A DNA stretch of 64,000 bases from Leptolyngbya boryana PCC 6306. GTDB lineage: Bacteria; Cyanobacteriota; Cyanobacteriia; Leptolyngbyales; Leptolyngbyaceae. The notes beneath the pieces were generated by a model. It worked only from the letters and a program-made list of their open reading frames with translations, was not told where the DNA came from and did not search any database. Made by a program: the position numbers and the translations under genes. This document shows positions 17,687-26,500 of this stretch, piece by piece (position 1 is the first letter of the stretch; each line of letters begins with the position of its first letter). The DNA is taken from the NCBI RefSeq assembly GCF_000353285.1, contig NZ_KB731324.1, forward strand, positions 700,577 through 764,576, given 5' to 3'.

Positions 17687-18520
17687 ATGATTTTGACGGC
17701 TCAATTACACGAATTTATGAATTCTCGTCATCTGGAAATTTTTCTCGATATTGCCACCGAAGCAGCGCTTTCCGCTGGAGCAATCTTGCAACAGTATTGG
17801 GGGAATCTCCAAGAGATCCGGGAGAAAGGACGACCGGGAGATTTAGTCACAGAGGCAGATAAAGCAGCGGAAGATGCAGTTTTAGCAGTCTTGAAGCGGC
17901 ATGTGCCCGATCATCCGATTTTGGCAGAAGAGTCCGGGCAAATGGGCGATCGGCAAAGCGAATTCCTTTGGGCGATCGACCCACTCGATGGCACGACGAA
18001 TTATGCTCATCAATATCCCTTTGTGGCGGTTTCAGTCGGGTTGTTGATTGAAGGTGTGCCGCAAGTTGGAGTCGTGTATAACCCGATCCATCAAGAGCTA
18101 TTTCGAGCCGCAAAGGGATTGGGCGCGACTCAAAATCGGAAACCCATTCAGGTGTCTCAGACCCAAGAATTAGACCGGAGCCTGCTAGTCACAGGATTTG
18201 CTTACGATCGCCGTCAAACTTCGGATACGAACTATGCTGAGTTTTGTCATTTGACCCACTTAACTCAAGGCGTGCGTCGCGATGGAGCGGCAGCGTTGGA
18301 TTTAGCGTATGTGGCTTGTGGGCGATTGGATGGATACTGGGAGCGGGGATTGTCAATGTGGGATATGGCAGCGGGAGTTGTATTAGTTGAAGAAGCGGGG
18401 GGACTCGTGACAGCTTACGACCAGTCGCCTGTGCAACTTGAGACCGGAAGAATTTTGGCGACGAACGGCAAGATTCATCAGCAATTAAGTCATGAATTGA
18501 GCCAAGTCAAGCCCATCTAA
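17687..18520 (+). CDS. Inositol monophosphatase family protein
   Basis: This 277-residue protein carries the metal-binding signatures of the FIG/IMPase superfamily: EESG, DPLDGTTNYAH and WDMAAGVVLVEEAGG. It should remove phosphate from inositol-1-phosphate or a similar sugar phosphate with Mg2+ (SuhB-like). The first ATG is at 17687; another at 17720 (MNSRHLEIFLDIATEAAL) is closer to the usual family start. It appears monocistronic, with a long inverted repeat downstream at 18583-18632. Confidence 0.9.
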   Translation: MILTAQLHEFMNSRHLEIFLDIATEAALSAGAILQQYWGNLQEIREKGRPGDLVTEADKAAEDAVLAVLKRHVPDHPILAEESGQMGDRQSEFLWAIDPLDGTTNYAHQYPFVAVSVGLLIEGVPQVGVVYNPIHQELFRAAKGLGATQNRKPIQVSQTQELDRSLLVTGFAYDRRQTSDTNYAEFCHLTHLTQGVRRDGAAALDLAYVACGRLDGYWERGLSMWDMAAGVVLVEEAGGLVTAYDQSPVQLETGRILATNGKIHQQLSHELSQVKPI

Positions 18521-18582
18521 ATTTAGGCACTCAATTGAGATTGACGAAGCACTGCTGTTTGAGTTGTGAATGCTCAAATGAA

Positions 18583-18632
18583 TGGGGAGTAGAGAGCCAC
18601 TAAAGGAATAATTCTCCACTCCCTACTCCCCA
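18583..18632. repeat. Inverted repeat of GGGGAGTAG type
   Basis: TGGGGAGTAG (18583-18592) pairs exactly with CTACTCCCCA (18623-18632) across a 30-base loop. The GGGGAGT motif recurs at 37479-37522 and 28656-28675. It has no T-run. It may act as a stabilising 3' structure for the 17687 transcript. Confidence 0.5.
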
Positions 18633-18687
18633 CTTCACAACGGGTCTAAGGCTGCTATAGATGTTTTAACTCATTCGATCGAGCAGT

Positions 18688-19110
18688 TCATTGCCGCTCT
18701 GATGCAACCTGTGCAAAAAATTCCGCACCTGTCATATTGTGCGTTTCATTTGCAAAAGAGTAGTAGTCGGGCTTTTCGTCAATAAAAATCTGATGCTCGA
18801 AGTACAGATCCTCTGCATCATCAAACAGTCCCACAGGAATAAAGTATTGTTGATTCTGCTTCAATCGGTAAAAGAGGTGAGTACCACAGTTTCGACAAAA
18901 GCCGCGTTCTGCCCAGTCGGAGGATTGATAAATGCTAATATCTTCAGTGCCTTCAAAGTTGACCTCGCTCTCACAGTCGATCACAAGTAAAGCGCTTCCA
19001 CCCCACTTTCTGCACATCCTACAGTGGCACGCTCCAATCTGATGATTCATCTTCGTCGTAGATAAGCTGACAGCTTGGCATAAGCAGCGACCTTGGGCAA
19101 CATTTGACAT
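18688..19110 (-). CDS. GFA (Mss4-fold) family protein
   Basis: This protein of about 140 residues belongs to the family named after glutathione-dependent formaldehyde-activating enzyme. Zinc ligands are visible: GRCLCQAVS near the N-terminus, CHCRMCRKW, and FCRNCGTHLFYR. An upstream ATG at 19188 would add 26 residues, but the ATG at 19110 has GGAG 8 bases before it, and the added stretch would be encoded across a perfect 12-bp palindrome (19153-19180) better read as an operator, so 19110 is chosen. The substrate is unknown; many members bind zinc without a known reaction. Confidence 0.85.
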   Translation of the reverse strand: MSNVAQGRCLCQAVSLSTTKMNHQIGACHCRMCRKWGGSALLVIDCESEVNFEGTEDISIYQSSDWAERGFCRNCGTHLFYRLKQNQQYFIPVGLFDDAEDLYFEHQIFIDEKPDYYSFANETHNMTGAEFFAQVASERQ

Positions 19111-19152
19111 CTGCACTACTCCGGTTTTGTCCTCAAATTGCTCAACAATCGT

Positions 19153-19180
19153 ATCGAACAAATTTACTAATTTGTTCGAT
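19153..19180. promoter_or_regulatory. Perfect 12-bp palindromic operator candidate
   Basis: ATCGAACAAATT (19153-19164) and its exact reverse complement (19169-19180) are separated by TACT. It lies 43 bases upstream of the chosen GFA start at 19110, the expected place for a repressor site. The spacing of the two arms suits a dimeric TetR/MarR/ArsR-type regulator; none is encoded next to it. Confidence 0.55.
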
Positions 19181-19234
19181 GTTTTCAAGAATCTTTATGA
19201 TGATGCTCGGTTTTGCCTTCTAGTAAAATTTGTC

Positions 19235-20545
19235 TCAGATTGCAGATGAGCCGTCTTTTCGCTGACTCACCAGCACTTTATCCACACGATTGCCATCCAT
19301 ATCCATCACTTCAAACCGCAGAGTGTTCCACTCAAAATGTTCTGCAGAAACCGGAATATGTCCTAATCGCGTGATCACAAAGCCGCCCAGACTGTGATAC
19401 TGATGATCGTCTTGGGGTAGATCTTCTAGGTCGAAGAGGTCTTTGAATTCTTCGATCGACAACATTCCATCCAGTAACCAGGAACCATCTTCACGCTGCA
19501 CCGCTTGCGGATTCTCGACATGCTCAGACGGCAAATCACCGACGATCGCTTCCATAATGTCATTCAGCGTGACTAATCCTTGAATCGCGCCATATTCATC
19601 GACGACAAAGGTCATGTGCTGTCCTGACTTCTTAAATAGCTCTAAAACTTTTAGAGCATGAGTGTTCTCAGGAATAAACAAGGGGGCACTGGAAGCAGTA
19701 GTGAAATTGATCGATTCACCTGTGCTAGAGCGAGTGAAGAGTTCTTTCACTTTCACAACTCCCAAAACTGTATCTAAATCTCCCTGACAGACAGGAAAAC
19801 GTGAGTACACACTGTTGTTGATTCGCGCTAGATTTTCCGCATCTGGCAGGTTCACATCAAGCCATACAATCTGTCGACGGTGGGTCATCAATGCGCCTAC
19901 TATCAGATCATCTAGCTCAAACACTCGTTCAACAATTTCTTGCTCTGCCTCGTGAAACGTACCTGCTCGGGTTCCTTGGCTGATTAAAACCTGAATTTCT
20001 GCTTCAGTGATGGGTGGCTCTTCCGAAGGTCTGACTCCTAAAAGCCGCATCAAGGTATCGCTGGACAAACTGAGCAAAGATACGATCGGGGCAGCGAACT
20101 TTGAGAGCGATCGCATTGGCTTTGCAACATTTATAGCAATTTGCTCGGGTGCATTGAGCGCCAGTTGTTTCGGTACGAGTTCTCCGATTACGAGGGAAAG
20201 ATAGGTGATGCAAGCGACAACAATACCGAGCGCTAATCCCTGGCTGTACGGTGCAACGGCAGGAATCGTTCGCAGCACTTCAGCGAGCTTTTCAGACAGA
20301 GTGGCTCCCCCAAATGCACCTGCAAAAATCCCCACAAGTGTAATTCCGATTTGCACAGTTGCGAGGAAGCGATTGGGCGATTCTGCTAGGGCAAGTGCTG
20401 TTCTTGCTTTGGTGTCTCCGTTCTCGGCGCGCTGCTGAAGTCGAATCTTGTTAGCCGATACGATCGCAATTTCTGACATTGCGAAGATACCGTTTGCAAA
20501 GATCAGCACCAGGATAATGAGGATTTCAAAGACGACGGAGTTCAT
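19235..20545 (-). CDS. CNNM/HlyC-CorC family membrane protein with CBS domains
   Basis: This protein of about 436 residues begins with a four-helix DUF21 membrane domain (residues about 1-200, including LVLIFANGIFAMSEIAIVSANK). A CBS pair follows (about 205-330; VDEYGAIQGLVTLNDIMEAIVGD at its end) and then the CorC_HlyC domain. The family includes magnesium/cobalt efflux proteins and was misnamed 'hemolysin'. A TTG at 20581 extends the frame, but the ATG at 20545 (MNSVVFEILIILVL) matches the usual family N-terminus and is used; no clear ribosome-binding site decides. Confidence 0.88.
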   Translation of the reverse strand: MNSVVFEILIILVLIFANGIFAMSEIAIVSANKIRLQQRAENGDTKARTALALAESPNRFLATVQIGITLVGIFAGAFGGATLSEKLAEVLRTIPAVAPYSQGLALGIVVACITYLSLVIGELVPKQLALNAPEQIAINVAKPMRSLSKFAAPIVSLLSLSSDTLMRLLGVRPSEEPPITEAEIQVLISQGTRAGTFHEAEQEIVERVFELDDLIVGALMTHRRQIVWLDVNLPDAENLARINNSVYSRFPVCQGDLDTVLGVVKVKELFTRSSTGESINFTTASSAPLFIPENTHALKVLELFKKSGQHMTFVVDEYGAIQGLVTLNDIMEAIVGDLPSEHVENPQAVQREDGSWLLDGMLSIEEFKDLFDLEDLPQDDHQYHSLGGFVITRLGHIPVSAEHFEWNTLRFEVMDMDGNRVDKVLVSQRKDGSSAI

Positions 20546-20702
20546 AGGGAGCAAGCCACTATAGGTATCAACTCTAATCAATATATTCTCACTGGAAGAG
20601 TTTGTCGCCTTTTCGCGCGCATCAGTTGCTCATCCGGATTGCTCTAACTGCGATTTCCCGTTGTCAAATTCAGACTTGCGATAGATAGTCCACCTCACAA
20701 GT

Positions 20703-20762
20703 CAGTTCCTACCCAAATCGTTTCAATTTGTATCGTCTGTCTCAGCTGTGTGTAACTCCGCA
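20703..20762. repeat. 60-bp dispersed repeat, copy A
   Basis: This 60-base segment aligns without gaps to 21879-21938 at about 43 of 60 positions by hand count. The shared core is TCGTCTGTCTC, preceded by ATTTGT and followed by TAACT. It lies just downstream of the SLH gene. It is non-coding; it could be a duplicated promoter/leader or a small RNA. Confidence 0.4.
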
Positions 20763-20784
20763 ATGCTGTTTCAATGGATATGAA

Positions 20785-21579
20785 CTATCTGCGATTGAGC
20801 TTTTCGATCGCCTGTGCGGCTGTTCCAGCTCGTCTAAATTGAGAGAGCGCAACGGCTGCCTCGGCTCTGCTGACAGCTTTTTGCGGTTCATAGCGGGATC
20901 TCGCCCCGTAGACGCGCTCAAAATTCCTTCCACTCGCAGCATTGCCCAAATCAAAAGCAATATGGGTGAGGTAACGCTCACTCATGCGATCGGCATCCTG
21001 AAATCCTTTAGTTCGCTGAATGAAGTTCCGCAAGCTTTCGGCTGAACGGCTGCTATTGCCACTACCGCGAGAATCAACAGGCGATTTGAGGACAATCATC
21101 TCTTCACGGGTTAAGACCGCATCTGGTCGAAATGTCCCATCTTCATATCCCGCTAGAAATCCTGCATCATAAGCCGCTTGAATGTACCGAAAAGCAGGAT
21201 GGGAGGGGGAAACATCCCGAAAGGCAGAACGAGATCGATCCGGCAGGCGAATCAGCGTCGGTTTGCGAACGTTGTGCGTTTGCAAGGCATTGTAAGACTT
21301 GACTAACCAAGTGATAAACTCAGCCCGTGTAATCGAAGATCGGGGTCGAAACCCACCAGAAGCGGGTTCGAGAACGCCTAATTGGGCAAGTTGGCGAATT
21401 TCAGTTTCGCCATCAACACCGCTAATATCTGTAAAGGCTAAGATTTGAGGCTGGATGCGTACAGATTGATTCAGATGAAGCAGAGATGGAGCGGCGATCG
21501 CAGTCTCGGTCTGTACCAGAGGAACTAGCATTGAGCAGACAGAGCCAAACACAGCGATCGTAGTTATGAAAGATTTCAT
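20785..21579 (-). CDS. Secreted SLH-domain protein
   Basis: This protein of about 264 residues has a signal peptide (MKSFITTIAVFGSVCSMLV, cleaved near TAIAAP). About three S-layer homology repeats follow: FTDISGVDGETEIRQLAQLGV..ITRAEFITWL; AFRDVSPSHPAFRYIQAAYDAGFL..LTREEMIVL; and GFQDADRMSERYLTHIAFDLGN..VSRAEAAVAL. SLH domains anchor proteins to the cell-wall polymer or outer layer. An ATG at 21600 is possible, but the ATG at 21579 has GGAG at the right distance and begins the signal peptide. It is divergent from exoD. Confidence 0.87.
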   Translation of the reverse strand: MKSFITTIAVFGSVCSMLVPLVQTETAIAAPSLLHLNQSVRIQPQILAFTDISGVDGETEIRQLAQLGVLEPASGGFRPRSSITRAEFITWLVKSYNALQTHNVRKPTLIRLPDRSRSAFRDVSPSHPAFRYIQAAYDAGFLAGYEDGTFRPDAVLTREEMIVLKSPVDSRGSGNSSRSAESLRNFIQRTKGFQDADRMSERYLTHIAFDLGNAASGRNFERVYGARSRYEPQKAVSRAEAAVALSQFRRAGTAAQAIEKLNRR

Positions 21580-21958
21580 CGTATTTCTCCAAATCAACAT
21601 TGGCTAGACTCTCAAAGTCAAATTGGCAGTCGTGTTAGGGTCAAGCTATTGTCTTGAGTAACTGCCACAGTCATTTCATAGGATTGATCGGTATGAATTA
21701 TGCTGATCTCGGCTTATTGGATATATCAAAGATCGACTTGGACCTTAGATCCTCCGGAAATTTCTGCTGAAGAAGACGGCGAATTTATCGTCAAGGCATG
21801 ATCAGCGAAATTGTGTCTTTTTTGTCTTTAAGGATCTTTTCAAATTAAGATTTGCAAGGGATATTCCTATCGCTAGGTCAGTTTGTGCCCAAGTCTTGTA
21901 GATTTGTCTCGTCTGTCTCGGCGTTTTATAACTACACCCCATCCTTCGCAGAATCCTT
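21580..21958. other. 379-bp divergent intergenic region
   Basis: The region separates the leftward SLH gene and the rightward ExoD gene. It contains the second copy (21879-21938) of the 60-base repeat also found at 20703-20762, ending 20 bases before the ExoD ATG. Otherwise no open frame or clear hairpin with a T-run was seen. Confidence 0.45.
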
Positions 21959-22651
21959 ATGGCTACCCTTTCCAGCGAACTTGAAAGATTTTTCTTTGAC
22001 AACGATCGTTGGCAGCAACCTGACGCTAGCGAACTCATTGCTCACTCCTCAAATCTTCCAACCGATCACCGTTCTAGCGATGTCAAAGTTACTTTGAACG
22101 ACATTCTTGACCTCGCAGGAGAGCGTACTTTTGGGTTTCTCTTTGTGCTGCTGTCGTTTCCATCTGCTCTCCCGATTCCGGCTCCAGGCTATTCGGTTCC
22201 TTTTGGAATTGCGATGTTGCTATTAGCTGTACAGTTGCTAGCTGGACGAGATCAACCTTGGTTTCCCAACAGTTGGCAGAATCATGGCTTTGCATTAAAG
22301 CAAGTTCGCCAAGTCCTCAAAGTAGGATTGCCTTGGCTACGACGGATTGAATCGATTTCTCGTCCGCGCTTGACTCAGGTTTGTACCAGTCTTCCTGGTC
22401 GCACAGTCATTGGCTTAGCAATCTCTCTGATGTCAATTTCGATGATGATTCCTATTCCCGGCACCAATACACTGCCAGCGATGGGGATCTTTGTCACGGG
22501 CTTTGGCTTGCTAGATGATGACGGAGCCATTAGTCTCGGTGGACTCGTTCTCTGCGTGTGTGGGTTTATTCTGTCGTCTTCGATTTTGCTCGCGATCGCG
22601 TTTGGTGGCACGAGTCTCCTCGATATGATCAAAGGTGCATTAGGGCGTTAA
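21959..22651 (+). CDS. ExoD-family exopolysaccharide synthesis protein
   Basis: This 230-residue protein matches the ExoD family: LNDILDLAGERTFGFLFVLLSFPSALPIP, PFGIAMLLLAVQLLAGR..PWFPNSW, and a C-terminal trio of membrane helices (GLAISLMSISMMIPIPGTNTLPAMGIFVTGFGLL). Members are inner-membrane proteins linked to exopolysaccharide production and alkali tolerance in rhizobia; the mechanism is unknown. It starts at ATG 21959 with no obvious ribosome-binding site. Confidence 0.87.
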   Translation: MATLSSELERFFFDNDRWQQPDASELIAHSSNLPTDHRSSDVKVTLNDILDLAGERTFGFLFVLLSFPSALPIPAPGYSVPFGIAMLLLAVQLLAGRDQPWFPNSWQNHGFALKQVRQVLKVGLPWLRRIESISRPRLTQVCTSLPGRTVIGLAISLMSISMMIPIPGTNTLPAMGIFVTGFGLLDDDGAISLGGLVLCVCGFILSSSILLAIAFGGTSLLDMIKGALGR

Positions 22652-22790
22652 GTTTTAGAAATTCATGCTTCTTCTGATTTAGCAGCAATTTTTTAATAGA
22701 AATTGATGCACCATCGCTGGAAGTTCTGCTTAAAATCAGAAACGGACGGGGCGATTCGATATTTGTAGAAAGACAAACCAAGAGGTCAAC

Positions 22791-23006
22791 ATGGCTGCAA
22801 ATCAAATCAAATCGTTTGCCCAAACCGCGAAAACGAATGCTGAACTCCAAGAAAAACTGAAAACCTGTGAGCGGGCAAAAGAACTAGTCGCGCTCAGTCA
22901 GGAATACGGGTTTGCTTTTGCGGAAGAAGAGCTTTATCCGCCCAATGAACCGCAATTTGATCCCGAACAGTTACATCCAAAGCTAGTAAAAGCACTACTT
23001 CGGTAG
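22791..23006 (+). CDS. Nif11-like small protein
   Basis: This 71-residue protein begins at ATG 22791 with AGAGG upstream. Its pattern (SFAQTAKTNAELQEKLKTC..ELVALSQEYGFAFAEEEL) is that of the Nif11 domain, which occurs in nitrogenase-region proteins and as the leader of certain ribosomally made peptides (nitrile hydratase/Nif11 leader peptides). There is no double-glycine cleavage site and no core peptide at its end, and no modification enzyme is nearby, so a peptide-precursor role is unlikely. Confidence 0.75.
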   Translation: MAANQIKSFAQTAKTNAELQEKLKTCERAKELVALSQEYGFAFAEEELYPPNEPQFDPEQLHPKLVKALLR

Positions 23007-23187
23007 AGAACTGGACACAATGGCAGAGAGGCAACTCTCGGCCATTGTTAGCATGAAATTTTGACGGATTTAGTAGATGAGTACTAGGGTGCTTCTTCGT
23101 TCATAAATCTCTACTCTCTCTGTTGAGACGGTTTTGACTGGACGCGCTAGTGTAGTAGAACACGGTATTGGAGGCAAATAGGCTCAA

Positions 23188-23505
23188 ATGGCTACAAAGC
23201 AGCAATTTAACAGCTTTGAGGAATTACTGACGGGTTCAGAGACACCGATTCTTGTAGACTTCTACGCGACTTGGTGCGGTCCTTGCCAAATGATGTCAGG
23301 GTTTCTCGATCTCGCAAAAGACGATTTAGACGGCACAGTAAAAATCGTTAAGATCGATGTAGATAAGTATCCTGAAATCGCTAGTCAGTACAGTATCACA
23401 GCATTACCCACCCTGGTGTTATTCAAGGAATCCCAGCCAGTCGATAAGATCGAAGGTGTGATTCGACCGAATCAACTCGTCGATCGCGTCCGGACGTTCC
23501 TCTAG
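23188..23505 (+). CDS. trxA: Thioredoxin
   Basis: This 105-residue single-domain thioredoxin has the active site WCGPC (residues about 30-34) and the cis-proline in ITALPTLVLF. It should reduce protein disulfides in the cytoplasm with electrons from thioredoxin reductase. A possible promoter is TTGACT at 23134-23139 with TAGAAC at 23156-23161. Its last 4 bases overlap the end of the convergent TamB gene. Several thioredoxin types exist in cyanobacteria and I cannot assign the subtype with certainty. Confidence 0.93.
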   Translation: MATKQQFNSFEELLTGSETPILVDFYATWCGPCQMMSGFLDLAKDDLDGTVKIVKIDVDKYPEIASQYSITALPTLVLFKESQPVDKIEGVIRPNQLVDRVRTFL

Positions 23506-26500
23506 AATCTTAGTTCGTACTCTAGTACGGCTTGGTTTTGACCAGAGAGGTCTGTTGAGCCTCGGAACAGGAAATTGTCGTTAATGCGGTAACGAAGACC
23601 GAATTGAGTGGGTTCATCCGCAGTCAGCACTCGCAATACTGATGCAGAAAGATTGCGAGTGATATCCACTCCCACCTCCGCGGCTAATCCAAGACTCGAT
23701 TCTCGTCGCTCTTCATTTCTCAATAACGTGGGAAACAATCGAAAATCGCTGAGTCCGATCGCATTGCCAATAAAGCCTTGAATATTCGTTAACAACGCTG
23801 AGCCTGCTAGGTTAGCAATTCCTAACGGACTATCTCCCCGTCCAAGCGTATTGACAAATCCACCGCCAATCAGCGAAACAATCTCACTTGTGCTTCGGCT
23901 AGGACTACTCGTGAGTTCTAGATTCTGAAAGATTTGGCTAGCAGGTCCTGTCACATTCGCTTGAACTCGCACAGTTCGGAATGCGCCGAGACTCGAAGCA
24001 AAGAGTGAATCGTCTGTAAATTCTGCGGTTCCAGGTGTGGCGATGCGACTACGCGTTACTTCTGGTACAGAAGCAATTAACCGAATATTCAGAATCGGAT
24101 CTAGCCCGCGATCGCGCTCAAACACCGCCGTTTGAGGATAGCCTCGCTCTAATACAAATTGCGTTGTAAACAGATTCACTTGTCCACTTCTCAGGCGCAC
24201 TGTTCCTTCCGGTCTGAGAGCATTCAGCGTGCCATTGACGCTCAAGGTTCCAGTTGCCAGAAAATTAATCAAGGGGGCGCTGACAATTTGCAGGCGATTG
24301 CCTAAGACAATGTTTAAGTTTCTGAAGGTTAGATTTGTCTGATTGTCCGGCTGACTAGGACTCGCAGGTGGTTGAGCAGAACTCGCAGCATTATCTGGGA
24401 GTTGAACCTGTCCATTTGCCAGTTCAACTTGTCCACCAATTTCGGGTGCAAAGGCAGTTCCGGTGACTGTGATATTACCCGACACTCCGCCTTGATACAG
24501 TCCTTTACGATTGATAGCTAAGCGATCGAGGACTAATTGCAACGGATTTTCTGGATCAGCACTACTTTCTAGAAAAATCGGTAAGGTTCCTTTGGCAATC
24601 AGTTGTCCTTGGTTGAACTGTCCTTGCAGACTGTCGATCGTCAAGCGATCGCCATTCAGTTGAATATTGCCTGTTAAGCCTGTAATTGGCTCTTGCAGCG
24701 CAGTTGCTTCGATTGTGGCATCGGCAACCTGAATTGATCCAATGACTCTCGGACGCAGCAAGGTTCCACTGACATTCAGTTGGACGGTTCCTTGTCCCCC
24801 TCGCCAGGCAAGCTGTGGAACAAAGACATTCAGCACGGCTAAGCCTTCATTTTTGACATTGACATTCAGGCTGATATCACTACTATCAGGGCGAACACTA
24901 TCGGGTAAGAACTGGTACGGAAAACTGCCTTCAATCAAAATCGGCTCAGTTGCAACTAAGCCAATGTTGCTGCCAAAGCTCAGTCGAGAGTTGGTATAGC
25001 TAAAGTTGCCAACCGCAGATTCAACTGTTTTGCCGTTGAGGAAACCATCTGTGACTTGAATCTGTCCAACTGCCGAGGGATTTGTCCGCGATCCACTGAC
25101 GGTGACACTGGCATTGAGATTGCCATCAATCCCGAGCGGCAGCGGGTAGAACGGTTCAATCGCCGCGATCGGTAAGTTGCGTGCTTCCAACTGTCCGAAC
25201 TGCGTTTCGCCCCCAAACTGCCCGGTTAGATTGATTTGAGAATCCCCAGATTGAATTCTTAAAGGCTCTAGAGTGACAATGCCATTGTCGAGCCTGCCGA
25301 GGGCAATCACACTCTCCGCTTTGAGTACGCGATCGTTGATCGGTTGCAGCTTGCCCTCTGTCACGGTCAAGAATGAGGGATAAGGGCGGAATTCAACCGC
25401 TTGTGCTCTGAGATCAAAATCGGCTTGAACGCCTTGATCCAGGGAAGCTGCAATTTTAATCGTTCCACCGAAGTTTCCGCGTAGATCAGCGATTTGAGGA
25501 ATGCGATTGTTCTGAATGGCTTGAGCGTTGAGCTTCAATAGCTCGTTGATTTCAGCAAAGCGGCGCAGTTGATCGAACAAAGGAGCTTGAGGATTGCCAA
25601 CGGGCACAGGGTTCAGAGCAGATGCGCGATCGTAACTTGGAGGCTGTGCGCCCCGTGTAAAATCTTGCAGATCGAAGAACTGTAAGCCACCGAGTACATC
25701 TTCGATTCTGCCTTGGGCAATGGCAATTTCACCATTAAATCTCGGTTGAGTTCTCAAGTCTACATTGCCGGAAATTCTGTACTGACTTTCTCCTCTCGTC
25801 AGCACGGTCTCGCTAAATTCAAAGACATTATTGCGATTGACAAACGTTGTTGCAGCTACATCGGTTTGGAAAGAGCCGAGCCGGAAGTTCTGAATCGAGG
25901 CTCTCCCATTCAAGACGCGCAATTGGTCGAGATCAATGTTGAGTGTTCCCGCTAAAGTTCCACCGATGCCACCATAAGGCGCAAGATTGACTCCAGGTAG
26001 AACAAGTCCAGTGATCGGAAATTGATTAATCGCAACTTGGAAAACATTGCCAACGGTCTTTCCGGCTAAGGTCGATGCCCCGCGCTGAACATTGAGCGAT
26101 CGCGGTCGGAAGGTGGGATCTAAATCCAATGCAATTCGATCTTGAATGCCTGCTACTTTGAGATCAAAGCCTCTGGGTAACAGATTTAATGTTCCTCTGA
26201 GCAATGGATCGAACGTAATCCCATTCAGCGAAAAGTTTTTGACTGCAACATTGCTCACCACGTTTGGACTATCCGGCGTGCCCGTAATTCGTCCGACTAA
26301 ATCGATTGCACCCGTCAGTTGCGTCACAGGCGGACGGGGAATTGGCAGATTAGACAGCGCATAGTTCGTGGCTCGAATGTTCAAATCCAAGCCTGTGATT
26401 TGAGGAGTTCCCTGCACATTTGCCAAAATCGTGCCATTTGCACGAAATCCTGGAGCCGTTGCTTGGGGAATGTTAAGCTTCTGACCATCCCAGTTGACTT

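Noticed and set aside
22791-23006. Nif11 protein as a modified-peptide precursor
   Set aside because: No double-glycine site, no cysteine/serine-rich core and no modification or export genes nearby.
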